Origin: an uncultured Methanolobus sp.
Lineage (GTDB): Archaea; Halobacteriota; Methanosarcinia; Methanosarcinales; Methanosarcinaceae
NCBI RefSeq assembly: GCF_963667555.1
Contig: NZ_OY763421.1
Location: 637,562 to 701,561 of the forward strand
Reading direction: 5' to 3'
DNA: 64,000 nucleotides
The notes under the pieces were generated by a model. The model ran no database searches, was not told the origin of the DNA, and saw nothing but the letters and a program-made list of their open reading frames with translations. Numbering within the stretch: the stretch's first letter is position 1; the number at the start of each line of letters is the position of its first letter. This document shows positions 7,858-17,400 of the stretch, one piece after another. A program made the position numbers and the translations under genes.

Positions 7858-8400
7858 TTATTTGTTCCTGTATACGGCAGATACAGCAAGATCAAGGGAT
7901 TCTGAATAAAAATGATAGGCTTCGTCGTTAAAACAGATAAGCCTGATATCTTCAAGAGAGCCACCATTCTCCATGTGTTCCAGAATCGTCCTCACAGCCA
8001 GTACGGATGCTCTCTTAACCGGAAAACCATAAGCTCCAATGCTGATTCCCGGAAATGCTATACTTTTAATGTCATATTCTTCCGCCAGCAGGAGCGAGTT
8101 TTTGTAAGCACTGACAAGAAGCTCATCCTCCCTGTTGTTTCCGCCGTTCCATATCGGCCCGACAGTATGTATCACCCAGTCAGCAGGCAGAAGGTGACCT
8201 CCTGTTATCTTTGCTTCACCGGTGGCACATCCTCCAAGGATGCGACACTCTTCAAGAAGTCCGGGACCAGCTGCATGGTGAATAGCACCATCAACGCCTC
8301 CTCCTCCAAGCAGTGAATTGTTGGCGGCATTCACGATCGCATCAACTTCCTGCTTAACGATATCGCCTAAGATTACACTGATAGTATCATGATAACTCAT
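7858..8400 (-). CDS. Macro-domain ADP-ribose-binding protein
   Basis: A 180-residue stand-alone macro domain of the YmdB/Af1521-like group. Hallmarks are VDAIVNAANNSLLGGGGVDGAIH near the N-terminus (ribose and diphosphate binding), the ATGEAKITGGHLLPADWVIHTVGP segment, and the phosphate loop FPGISIGAYGFP. Family members bind ADP-ribose and hydrolyse O-acetyl-ADP-ribose or mono-ADP-ribosyl esters. It is complete, cytoplasmic and of normal length. An IS200/IS605 remnant lies directly upstream of its promoter. Substrate preference cannot be read from the sequence. Confidence 0.93.
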   Translation of the reverse strand: MSYHDTISVILGDIVKQEVDAIVNAANNSLLGGGGVDGAIHHAAGPGLLEECRILGGCATGEAKITGGHLLPADWVIHTVGPIWNGGNNREDELLVSAYKNSLLLAEEYDIKSIAFPGISIGAYGFPVKRASVLAVRTILEHMENGGSLEDIRLICFNDEAYHFYSESLDLAVSAVYRNK

Positions 8401-8544
8401 GTTAGTTCCCCATTTGCCATGTATTTGTGAATTGCTCTCTAAAATGAGATTATCCAGATAGTTCTTATCCTTGTTGTGTGATATAATTTTATCACCTTTG
8501 GAGTAAAAGGACCACCGTTTTCAAACTCCCATTAAATCAGAGAT

Positions 8545-8724
8545 TTAATGAGAGTTCCAGTTTTTTGAACTGGAACAGGTGGATGAATTACGTCCCCTGT
8601 TAGAACTACCATCAATATATTTCTTAGTTGTTTCCGCAGATACTTGACCATGAGTTCCAACATAATATCCTGGTGACCATAATGCCACTATCAACATTCT
8701 TAATCGTACTGTAGGGACTATAGT
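8545..8724 (-). pseudogene. IS200/IS605 TnpA C-terminal remnant
   Basis: The minus strand encodes, without a start, about 38 residues matching the end of the IS200-type Y1 transposase (LIVALWSPGYYVGTHGQVSAE then TTKKYI), running to a stop inside a hairpin. The catalytic HUH and tyrosine regions are gone, so it is inactive. Two stem-loops typical of an element end lie at 8526-8554 (12 bp, one mismatch) and 8554-8576 (9 bp, GTTCCAGTT/AACTGGAAC). Confidence 0.75.
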
Positions 8725-8788
8725 TCAAACCGGTGACTTGTCGTTGGATTCGATTATGAAGCAGGAAGCTACCCTATTCATAGGGTGA
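8717..8788 (+). pseudogene. IS605 TnpB C-terminal tail
   Basis: A 23-residue tail reading DLSLDSIMKQEATLFIG then stop, as at the end of OrfB/TnpB proteins of IS605-group elements. It is joined directly to the divergent TnpA fragment, so nearly all of both genes was lost in one internal deletion. The remnant keeps the usual divergent tnpA/tnpB order. Confidence 0.65.
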
Positions 8789-8909
8789 TAGTTCACATGA
8801 TTTGTTCATCCCTTACTATGCTACAGAGTGCAGAGGATATTAAATATAGAGGAGGAAACATATAAAGGAAATATGTTAGAAATGATTATCATCAATAGAG
8901 GAGATAGTA

Positions 8910-9119
8910 ATGGAGGATTCTGATTTTTTAGTCCAGCGTCTTGATCAGATATCACATGAACTTTCACAGGTAAAGAAAATGATCACTTTGATGCCTGTTG
9001 ATAAAAAAGCATCTGAACGAGCCTGGGATGACCTTATGGATCTTTCTGAAGAAATATCTGAAAAATGGGATGATAGTTCTTCTGTTGATGAAATAAGGTC
9101 ACAGAGAGAAAAATGGTGA
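8910..9119 (+). CDS. VapB-like antitoxin
   Basis: A 69-residue, strongly charged helical protein. It lies 4 nt upstream of a PIN-domain gene and carries a good ribosome binding site (ATAGAGGAGATAGTA) before its ATG. By position it is the antitoxin of a VapBC-like pair. I see no clear AbrB, MetJ or Phd DNA-binding motif. The C-terminal acidic/Trp segment (SEEISEKWDDSSS) is the kind of extension that inserts into a PIN active site. The assignment rests mainly on gene context. Confidence 0.65.
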   Translation: MEDSDFLVQRLDQISHELSQVKKMITLMPVDKKASERAWDDLMDLSEEISEKWDDSSSVDEIRSQREKW

Positions 9120-9123
9120 TCTT

Positions 9124-9540
9124 GTGCACCTTTGTATTGACAGTTCTGTGATCGTTGCAGCTCTTAGAAGGCAGGAGAAAAATCATTCGTCTGCACTTGA
9201 ACTTCTCAGAAAAATAAAAGATCAGGAACATGTCGCAATTGAGCCATATACAGTGCTGGTGGAAATCACAGCTGCCATCCGAAGAAGAACAGGTTCAAAA
9301 GAACTTGCTACAAGAGTAAAAAATGACCTTATTGCACTTGGAAGCTTTCGTTTTGTTGATCTCGATACAGTCAGTTCATCTTCTGCTGCAGAAATTGCCG
9401 CTGATATCGGAGTCAGGGGAATGGATGCAATTGTTATTCAGGTTGCAAAAGAATTTGGAATCCCGCTTGTCACTCTTGACGTAGAGATCATTGAAAAAGC
9501 AAAAGGAATTGTTGAAATAGTTGACCTTGATGTTCTTTGA
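9124..9540 (+). CDS. VapC-like PIN-domain ribonuclease toxin
   Basis: A 138-residue PIN domain with the expected acidic active site: D6 (CIDSSVIVA), E47 (TVLVEITAA), D101 (GMDAIVIQVA) and D119 (VTLDVEI). PIN toxins of this kind cleave tRNA or rRNA using Mg2+ or Mn2+. The start is a GTG four bases after the antitoxin stop; no ATG in frame fits the conserved N-terminal strand. The pair lies between an IS605 remnant and a repeat element, a typical mobile toxin-antitoxin location. Confidence 0.85.
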   Translation: MHLCIDSSVIVAALRRQEKNHSSALELLRKIKDQEHVAIEPYTVLVEITAAIRRRTGSKELATRVKNDLIALGSFRFVDLDTVSSSSAAEIAADIGVRGMDAIVIQVAKEFGIPLVTLDVEIIEKAKGIVEIVDLDVL

Positions 9541-9774
9541 GCAGAATCAAAAAAGGTAATCTTGATTTAGATAATCATGAAATCACTTATTCATATTATT
9601 ATATTATAAGTTGATAAATACGCCACCTGCAGCGGATGATTACATCAATAACAAAATTATAATCCCTGCATCTATTCTCCATGCATTTTTCCCGGTATAC
9701 GTTGGCCTATTTTTAGTATCCTTTGAAGCAAAGCGGTACTAATCCTGTCTTTATCCCTGATTTCAGGGAATAAC

Positions 9775-10083
9775 GGCTCTGTAGAAATCCTGCCATTAAA
9801 ACTGAAAAGCAAGACCTTTATGAAAATTAGAATTAACCCGAAGGGTCCGGCGAAGCCGGCGTTTTCCCATCATGTCGTACAAATAATTGACAGTTTTCAG
9901 TGGAATACTTTCTTTGCATGCCTTCTGTAGAATTCACAGGCATCAATGCAATTTTCTCTGTGCAGGAATTGGAGTGTGCCGCCTTCGGCGGATGGTTGCT
10001 TTGTTTTTAGATTGCCAATTTTTTGTGGAAATTAAATTGGCCAAAGACTGTATCAGTTACATAATAAGGATTTCTACAGAGCC
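9775..10083 (+). repeat. Interspersed repeat element copy 2 (both ends intact)
   Basis: The best-preserved copy of the family. It starts GGCTCTGTAGAAATCCTG and ends AGGATTTCTACAGAGCC, giving 16-bp perfect terminal inverted repeats, 309 bp in all. Block A is at 9837-9873 and block B at 9971-9992. The part after block B contains the conserved GCTTTGTTTTTAGATTGCC and TTTTTTGTGG strings. Confidence 0.9.
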
Positions 10084-10120
10084 GGAAGCCACCATATTCA
10101 TAGGGTGGTAGTTCATACAG
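10079..10120 (+). mobile_element. IS605-type right-end fragment abutting repeat copy 2
   Basis: GGAAGCCACCATATTCATAG followed by GGTGGTAGTTCATA closely matches the right-end hairpin of the remnant at 8761-8797. The frame reads EPEATIFIGW then stop, again a TnpB tail. It begins exactly where the repeat copy ends. TACAGAGC is present on both sides of it. Confidence 0.6.
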
Positions 10121-10183
10121 AGCAGTCAGTTAATTATAGTATTGATAAAAATCTCACTTATACTAATTTTAGCAGGTAGAACC

Positions 10184-11719
10184 ATGGATGAGATCACAGA
10201 ACGGATACTTTCACATTTCAGTGAGGTCAGCAGCATACCCAGATGCTCCAAAAACGAGGAAAAAATAGCCATATGGCTTAAAGAGTGGGCACTGTATCAT
10301 GGTTTCAGTGTAAAGTTCGACGCTGTGAACAATATCGTGATCGGAGTTCCGGGTTCAAAAGGATGTGAATACCTGCCTTCAATTGTAGTCCAGGGTCACA
10401 TGGATATGGTTTGCGAGAAAACACAGGACACAGATCATGATTTCACAAAGGATTCGATAGTTCCTGTTGTTGACGGTGAGTGGCTAAGAGCCAGGGGAAC
10501 AACCCTTGGAGCCGACAACGGTATCGCAATAGCCATTGCACTTGCACTTGCAGAGGACAAAAGCTTAAAGCACCCTCCACTTGAACTTCTCTTTACGGTG
10601 GATGAGGAAACAGGTCTTACAGGAGCTAACGCTCTTACACCTGATTTTATCACCGGGGAAATATTGCTCAATGTAGATTCTGAGGACGAAGGAGTGTTTA
10701 CTGTCGGATGCGCCGGTGGTCTTAATACCACAATTAGCATGCCACTTGGGTTTTCTCCAATTCCGGAAGGCATGGTGACTTTCAACCTGGTAGTTGACGG
10801 ACTTGCAGGAGGGCATTCCGGTGTTGATATCCATGAAGGCCGTGCAAACGCCAATAAACTGATCGCAGACGCACTAAGCTTGATTTCCGACAAAATAGAT
10901 GTCAGAATTCTGGATATTAGCGGTGGTTCAGCTCATAATGCGATTCCCAGATATGCACAGGCTGTTGTAGCTGTTCCGGCTGATAAGCAGGAAACGGTAT
11001 CATATCTTATATCTGATCTTGAAAACAAAATGAAGTCTGAGTATTCAGCTATAGAATCCGGAATTACTGTAAAAATAGAAAAGTCTTCTTCTTCTTCTCC
11101 TGATACGCAAAAAGAAGTAACGGACCCTGAATCTACGATCCGCATCATGGGACTTTTGAAGGAGCTTCCACATGGTGTTGCTGCAATGTCACCTGAAATG
11201 GAAGGACTTGTGGAAACCTCAAGCAATCTGGCCAGGGTCAATATCAGGGACGGGCAGCTTGTGGTTATATCCAGCCAGAGAAGTTCCAGGGACAAAGGAC
11301 TTGCAGACCTTACATCCATGATAGAATCCGTTGGAAAAAAGAACGGTGCAAGTTTCACTCACAATTCCGGTTATCCTGCGTGGCAGCCGGATATGTCTTC
11401 ACCTTTACTGAAACGCTGCATGGAAGTCTATTCATCTGTTTTTGGAGAAAAGGCAAAGATTGAGGTAATACATGCAGGTCTGGAGTGTGCTGTTATCGGT
11501 TCAAAGTACGAGAATATCGACATGATATCATTTGGACCTACAATTAGAAACCCTCACTCGCCGGATGAATCTATGCATATCCCATCGATAAGGAAAATAT
11601 GGGATTTCATGGTAGTGCTGCTGGAATCTTTCACCGAAAAAGAGGAAAAGAAAAAAGGCGGCAAGGCTAAGAAGAATGGAAAGGCTAGCAAGAAAGGCAA
11701 AGGCCGGAACAAGAACTGA
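10184..11719 (+). CDS. pepD: PepD-like aminoacyl-histidine dipeptidase (M20 family)
   Basis: A 511-residue Zn-dependent dipeptidase of the aminoacyl-histidine dipeptidase group, which splits Xaa-His and other unspecific dipeptides in the cytoplasm. M20 signatures are VVQGHMDMVCEK (first Zn His/Asp), LGADNGIAIAIAL (bridging Asp), DEETGLTGA (catalytic Glu and ligand) and the C-terminal HAGLECAVIG. The ATG at 10184 is preferred to one 14 codons upstream because AGGTAG precedes it and the upstream residues form no family segment. The last 30 residues are an extreme Lys/Gly tail absent from usual PepD. Repeat elements flank the gene on both sides. Confidence 0.9.
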   Translation: MDEITERILSHFSEVSSIPRCSKNEEKIAIWLKEWALYHGFSVKFDAVNNIVIGVPGSKGCEYLPSIVVQGHMDMVCEKTQDTDHDFTKDSIVPVVDGEWLRARGTTLGADNGIAIAIALALAEDKSLKHPPLELLFTVDEETGLTGANALTPDFITGEILLNVDSEDEGVFTVGCAGGLNTTISMPLGFSPIPEGMVTFNLVVDGLAGGHSGVDIHEGRANANKLIADALSLISDKIDVRILDISGGSAHNAIPRYAQAVVAVPADKQETVSYLISDLENKMKSEYSAIESGITVKIEKSSSSSPDTQKEVTDPESTIRIMGLLKELPHGVAAMSPEMEGLVETSSNLARVNIRDGQLVVISSQRSSRDKGLADLTSMIESVGKKNGASFTHNSGYPAWQPDMSSPLLKRCMEVYSSVFGEKAKIEVIHAGLECAVIGSKYENIDMISFGPTIRNPHSPDESMHIPSIRKIWDFMVVLLESFTEKEEKKKGGKAKKNGKASKKGKGRNKN

Positions 11720-11759
11720 GAAGTAAGAATTGAGAATCAGGAAATCAGAATATCACAGG

Positions 11760-12017
11760 GTATGAATAACCAGAATTATCCCGAAGGGTCCGGCGAAGCC
11801 GGCACTTTCCCATCAGGTAGTACTAAATAATTGACATGTTGCAGTGGAGTACTTTCTTCGCATGTATTCTATAGAATTCTCAGCATAAATTCAATAATTT
11901 CAGGAAGAATCTTCTGTATAGAATCATCGGAATGTGCCGCCTTCGGCGGATGGATGTTTTGTTTTGAGTTTAATGCTGTTTTTGTGGAAATGAAATACTG
12001 AAATCATACAGAGTTAT
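11760..12017 (+). repeat. Interspersed repeat element copy 3
   Basis: Block A (CCCGAAGGGTCCGGCGAAGCCGG) is at 11780-11813 and block B (GCCGCCTTCGGCGGATGG) at about 11929-11952. The left terminal repeat is missing and replaced by TATGAATAAC, a start shared with other shortened copies. The right end fades into ATACAGAGTTATAAG. It fills the gap between pepD and the DUF523 gene. Confidence 0.8.
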
Positions 12018-12057
12018 AAGGTCATAATTATAATCCATCAGTTACTATATTACTTAC

Positions 12058-13038
12058 ATGGAACAGTTTCCAAGGCCGGTACTTCTGGTAAGCAGGTGTC
12101 TTGAGTTTGATAAAGTGCGCTATAACGGGCAGAAAGTAAGTTCACCCATAGTGCATGATCTAAAGCAATTTGCAGATATGAAAATAGTGTGCCCGGAAGT
12201 TGAGGTAGGTCTTGGTGTCCCGAGGGAATCGCTTCGTATCGTCAAAAAGAACGATGAATACAGGCTTGTACAACCGGGAACGGGCCTGGATCTCACAGAC
12301 AGGATGAATGCTTTTTCCGAGAATTTCCTTGATGATCTTGGAGAAGTTGACGGTTTTATTTTCAAGGGTCTTTCCCCGAGCATGGGTCTTGGAAATGTGA
12401 AGGTCTATGCCAAAAATGAAATGTCCCCTGTTATTGAAAGGTCGGCAGGTTTCTTTGCAGGTCATGTTGTAAGCCGGTATCAGGGTTATCCCATGGAAGA
12501 GAGCGAAAGACTGCTGAACCCATGCATCAGGCATCATTTCCTTACACATCTTTATGCCTATGCAGGTTTCAGGCAGCTTAAAAAAGAAATTTCCAGGGAG
12601 TCGCTGATGGATTATCACCGGAATAACCGTTTTCTTTTCATGTCTTTAAATGAGTCTGTATTTGATAGTATGTCCCGCTTAATTGCAGGCAGAAAAGAGA
12701 TTGGCAGGATGGTTGCGGAATACGAGGCATTTCTGGAGATACTGCTTAGAAAACCTGGCTCAGAGGCCATGAAGATAGAAACTGCAAGGGCTGTGTTCTC
12801 GATGCTTGAAGGACTGGACTCAAGGGAGAGTTCTTTCTTTGAGGACATGCTTGGGCGTTATGCAGCCAACAGGATTAGCTGGGATGCAATTATTGCAATG
12901 CTGAGGATGTTCGCTTTCAGACAGATGGGTGAGGGATCATACCATGACAGGTTCCTTTATCCATACCCGGAAGAACTGAAAGCTCCTGCAGATGAGTACA
13001 GGGACAAGGATTACTGGGACAAGAATTACTGGGACTGA
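12058..13038 (+). CDS. DUF523-DUF1722 (YbgA-like) protein
   Basis: A 326-residue two-domain protein. Residues 1 to about 155 match DUF523 and about 185-305 match DUF1722. DUF523 includes the 2-thiouracil desulfidase TudS, whose [4Fe-4S] cluster sits on three conserved cysteines. Here C14 (VSRCLEF) and the Cys in IVCPEVEVGLGVPR are present, but the third position, normally SPSCG, reads SPSMG. The C-terminus ends in a DYWD/NYWD repeat. Function is unknown; the missing Cys argues against the TudS reaction or for a different cluster ligand. It lies 26 nt upstream of a Fe-S protein and is likely cotranscribed with it. Confidence 0.82.
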   Translation: MEQFPRPVLLVSRCLEFDKVRYNGQKVSSPIVHDLKQFADMKIVCPEVEVGLGVPRESLRIVKKNDEYRLVQPGTGLDLTDRMNAFSENFLDDLGEVDGFIFKGLSPSMGLGNVKVYAKNEMSPVIERSAGFFAGHVVSRYQGYPMEESERLLNPCIRHHFLTHLYAYAGFRQLKKEISRESLMDYHRNNRFLFMSLNESVFDSMSRLIAGRKEIGRMVAEYEAFLEILLRKPGSEAMKIETARAVFSMLEGLDSRESSFFEDMLGRYAANRISWDAIIAMLRMFAFRQMGEGSYHDRFLYPYPEELKAPADEYRDKDYWDKNYWD

Positions 13039-13064
13039 TGATCTTGATTATTTAAAAGGGTGAA

Positions 13065-14168
13065 ATGATGAACAAATTCGAGCTTGAAGTAAGTTATTGT
13101 ATCGACTGCAAGAAATGCTGGGATGTTTGTCCTGTGAACAAGGTTACAGAAGGTAACATTTACACTCCGCAGGGCAAAATTGAGAGTCTTGCGAAGGTGG
13201 TTGCAGGTGAGGAGCTTACTCAGGAAGAGTATGACAACATCTATCTTTCCACACGCTGCGGTGCATGTGACGATGTGTGTCCGGTGAATATCCCAATCAC
13301 AGATATAATTCAGTATGAAAGGCAACTCCTGGCAGAGCAGGGAAGAGAGCCTGCAAAGACCACAGCCATCTCAAATAACATTATTGAGCACAACAGTCCC
13401 GGAGCTAAGGACCCTGAAAAGAGGTTTGACTGGATAACCGATGATCTTGACATTGCCGAAAGTTCAGAGATTGCCTACATGGCAGGCTGCTGGGTATCAT
13501 ACAGCCAGCCGGATATTGCAAGAGCTACAATTCGCCTGCTCAATCATGCAGGTATAAGACCGATGATTCTCAGGGAGGAGAAATGCTGCGGACTTTTCCT
13601 TCTTGATAATGGTCATCTTGAGCAGCTCGCAGAACACGCTAAGAAGTTTGTTGATTACATAGAATCACTTGGAGTTAAGAAGGTGATAGCTTCATGTCCC
13701 GGTTGTTACATGGTACTTGGTAAAGAGTATCCGAAACTCTACCGTGAACTTAACTTTGAGGTTGAGCATTCCCTTAACGTGTTCAAGGACATGATTGCAG
13801 ATGGTACACTTAAACCAGAGAAACTTGATCTGGCCGTTGCTGTAAGGGATGCATGTCCTATGAGAGATTCAAAGGATGTTCCACGTAGTATTCTTGAAAG
13901 CATGGGTGTGGAGATTAAGGAACTCTTTGACGGTGAACAGGTTTGCTGCGGAGGTCCGGGTGGTCTTAAACCAAACTTCCCGGAGATTGCTGATAATATA
14001 GCCATGCTGACAGTGCAGAGTTATAAGGATAAGGCTGAGATGCTGGCTTCATATTGTCCTTTCTGTGTTCATCACATGGAAGGTGCCTGTAAGTCAAAGG
14101 ATGAGGAAATGAAGATCAAGGATGTTTCGGTGCTGCTGGCTGAAAGTGTGCTTGGTTCCCTGGGTTGA
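13065..14168 (+). CDS. HdrD/GlpC-like Fe-S oxidoreductase with two CCG domains
   Basis: A 367-residue soluble Fe-S protein related to heterodisulfide reductase subunit HdrD and to GlpC. The N-terminus has a full [4Fe-4S] motif (C12, C15, C18, C22). A second motif, STRCGACDDVCP, has Ser in place of the usual first Cys, so only three Cys remain. Two CCG domains follow: the first with GCWVS, EKCCGLF and SCPGC, the second with DACPMR, QVCCGG and YCPFC, each complete for a noncubane cluster. No heme partner (HdrE-like) is adjacent, so it is not the main HdrDE enzyme. Start is ATGATG at 13065/13068. The acceptor is unknown. Confidence 0.87.
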   Translation: MMNKFELEVSYCIDCKKCWDVCPVNKVTEGNIYTPQGKIESLAKVVAGEELTQEEYDNIYLSTRCGACDDVCPVNIPITDIIQYERQLLAEQGREPAKTTAISNNIIEHNSPGAKDPEKRFDWITDDLDIAESSEIAYMAGCWVSYSQPDIARATIRLLNHAGIRPMILREEKCCGLFLLDNGHLEQLAEHAKKFVDYIESLGVKKVIASCPGCYMVLGKEYPKLYRELNFEVEHSLNVFKDMIADGTLKPEKLDLAVAVRDACPMRDSKDVPRSILESMGVEIKELFDGEQVCCGGPGGLKPNFPEIADNIAMLTVQSYKDKAEMLASYCPFCVHHMEGACKSKDEEMKIKDVSVLLAESVLGSLG

Positions 14169-14317
14169 CTTGTAGAAAAAGCAAAGTGACATTAATTATT
14201 TTTTGTGCATGTTCATTTGTCAACATGTGTTAATGATGTTTTTTGTTGATTAGTAGCATCACTAAGAGCAATTGTAGATTCATGTTCCACAGTTACTTTT
14301 TTATACAAATATATTAT

Positions 14318-14366
14318 GGATATAAATATATCCCACATATGATATATTAATTGATATTAATATATC
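14318..14366. promoter_or_regulatory. Two adjacent AT palindromes upstream of the giant surface-protein gene
   Basis: GGATATA-AA-TATATCC (14318-14333) and GATATATTAAT-TGAT-ATTAATATATC (14341-14366, perfect 11-bp arms) lie 85-133 bases before the start at 14451. The stretch also offers TATA-like sequence. They could be operator sites or overlapping TATA elements. The rest of the 14169-14450 gap shows nothing else recognisable. Confidence 0.45.
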
Positions 14367-14450
14367 CTCAGTTTTTCTGAATCATATCAAGTTTGACATT
14401 AATATAGATAATTAAAATAAATTTTATATTACAATATATGGGGTCATAAT

Positions 14451-17400
14451 ATGGAGAGCAATAAAGTAATTCGAATATTTGTTGAAATGATTATATTTGT
14501 GTTGATGATAGCGGTATTGTTAAATTCTGTTTCCGCCACTCCTGCTGATCAAAACTTCGATGCTGCAGGTGTGGGGGACAAAGGTACACAATCGTATACA
14601 TTGGATGGTGTTATATATACTACCAACGACGGTAGCGGGCTGAACATCAATATCGTAAATGACGGGAACATAGCATCTGACGCAGACCTTGCGTTAGGAT
14701 ATCGTTCCTCAGGGGTAAATCAAGCTACACAGGTAAGCTTTAAGACTTCGGATGGGTCGGAATTCAAGCTCAACAGTTTTGTGATCTCTACTGGTCTGGG
14801 AGATACAACCGTAACGGTAAAAGGGTACAGGGACGATTCAGAGGTAGCCTCATCATCGGCGACCACTGCATCTTTTACAACGTTTGATGTCTCAGCCAAT
14901 TCCGCATGGGAAAATATCGACGAGGTCAGAATGACAGGAGCAGACCTGGATATCGATATTGACGATATTGATTTTTCTCCGGCAGTACTGCCTACTTACA
15001 CTGTAACTTATAATGGTAACACTAACACCGGAGGGTCAGTACCGACGGATGGCAACAGTTACAATAATGGCGATACTGTGACGGTTTTAGGTAACACTGG
15101 TAACTTAGTGAAAACTGGTTATGCTTTTACAGGCTGGAATACAGTATCCGGTGGCAGCGGCACCAGCTACAATGGTGGTGATACCTTTTCTATGGGTAGT
15201 AGCAATGTGATCCTCTATGCACAATGGATAGGTATTCCGGTTGCTGACTTTAGTTCCAATGTCACTTCAGGTGAAGTTCCTCTGACAGTCGGTTTTACTG
15301 ATTCATCTACCAACACACCAACATCATGGTTATGGGATTTCGGTGACGGAACAAATTCAACCGACCAGAACCCTACACACACTTACACGTCAGTCGGAAC
15401 ATATAGTGTAAGTCTGAATGCAACAAATGCAGGTGGCAGCAACATCAGCACTCAAAGCAATTACATAATCGCTGCCATAGACCCGGTTGCAAACTTCACA
15501 TCCAACGTTACTTCAGGTGTAGTCTCCCTTCCGGTATCCTTTACCGACCTTTCAACAAACAGTCCGACAGGCTGGGCATGGTACTTCGGTGATGAGGATA
15601 TGTCAGATGCCTGGAATGAAGTTAATTCCAGTGCCGGTTGGACTGGAAGAAATGGTCCTAGCAGCGTTATGCTCTCTGATGGTACTATCGTGATCATGGG
15701 TGGGTATGATGGTGACAGTGGCTTCAAAAATGATGTATGGAGATCCACTGATGGTGGTGCCACATGGACCGAAGTTACTTCCAGTGCCGAATGGTCTGTA
15801 CGATATGAGCACAGCAGTGTTGTACTTCCCGATGACAGCATTGTGCTTATGGGAGGTGCTAATGTTGGTGCACGTCTGAACGATGTATGGAGATCTACTG
15901 ATGCCGGTGCCACATGGACTGAGATAAATTCCAGTGCTGGATGGCCTGCACGATACTATGCAAGTAGTGTTCTGCTTCCTGACAACAGCATTGTACTGAT
16001 GGGTGGCTATGATGATACCGGAGCCACATATATGAATGACGTCTGGAGGTCTACTGATGGTGGTACCACCTGGACTGAGATCAATTCCAGTGCAGGATGG
16101 TCTGCACGATTTGAACACCGAAGTGTTGTCCTTCCTGATGGAAGCATTGTGCTGATGGGAGGTCACGCAGCTAGCTTTGAAAATGATGTATGGCAGTCTA
16201 CCGATGGTGGTGTCACATGGACCGAACTAAACTCAAGCGCTGGCTGGTCTGCACGAGAAGGCCACAACTGTGTTGTCCTTCCGGATGGTAGTATTATATT
16301 GATGGGCGGTGGCCAGGGTACTGAATATGCAAATGATGTCTGGCGTTCAACTGACAACGGAGCTACCTGGGTAGAAGTCAACTCAGGTGCTGATTGGTCT
16401 GTAAGAGGACGTTTTTGTAATGAAGTCCTACCTGATGGCAGCATTATCCTGATGGGTGGTATTACTGGTGGCAGTACCCGTAATAATGATGTATGGAGCT
16501 TGACCACTGCCAGTTCCACGGAACAGAACCCTGCACACACTTATACTCAGACAGGAATCTATCAGGTCTCTTTGCAGTCATTCAATCCGGCAGGATATGA
16601 CAGTATCATACAGGTAAATTACATTACTGCCGCTGTAACTCCTGTTGCTAACTTCAGTGCTAATATTACTGAAGGTGCTGTTCCACTAAGTGTAAACTTC
16701 ACTGACCTCTCGCTGAATTCTCCAACATCATGGTTCTGGGATTTCGGTGACGGAACAAACTCAACTGACCAGAATCCGACACATACCTATTCATCAGTAG
16801 GCACTTACAACGTCAGTCTGAATGCAACAAATATTGGTGGTAGCAATGTCAGTACTCAACTGTCTTACATCACTGCTGCTGTAATTCCAGTTGCCAATTT
16901 CAGTTCAAATGTGACAGAAGGCGCTGTTCCATTGAGTGTGAACTTTACCGATACTTCCACCAACAGTCCTACTTCATGGTTATGGGACTTCGGTGACGGT
17001 AACACCTCAACATCAGAGAACCCAACTCACATCTATTCATCAACCGGAACTTACAATGTAAGTCTTAATGTGAGCAATGTAGCTGGCAGCAATATCAGTA
17101 CTCAGTTGTCTTACATCACAACTGCTGTTACTCCGGTTGCTAACTTCAGTGCAAATGTGACTGAGGGTGCAATTCCACTGAGTGTGAGTTTCACTGATCT
17201 CTCATTGAATTCTCCTAATTCATGGATGTGGAACTTCGGAGACGGAAACACTTCAACCGTTCAGAACCCAACACATGTTTATGCATCAGTTGGAACCTAT
17301 AACGTCAGTCTGAATGTAACAAATGTTGGTGGCAGCAATGTCAGTACTCAACTATCTTACATCATCACTGCTATTTCGCCTGTTGCCAATTTCAGTTCTA

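Larger units (their letters stand above)
8517..8797. mobile_element. Decayed IS200/IS605-type element (about 280 bp)
   Basis: The remnant spans one hairpin end (8526-8576), the TnpA and TnpB stubs, and the right-end stem CTACCCT/AGGGTGATAG followed by AGTTCAC at 8769-8797. It has kept its ends but lost both reading frames, so it could only move if a transposase were supplied in trans. Confidence 0.65.

Noticed and set aside
9887..10111. Plus-strand frame of 74 codons ending in EATIFIGW
   Set aside because: It is made of repeat element copy 2 plus the IS605 end fragment; only the last residues are a genuine TnpB remnant.
15461..16540. Long minus-strand frames antisense to the giant surface gene
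   Set aside because: They mirror the repetitive propeller coding sequence and lack any domain or start signal.
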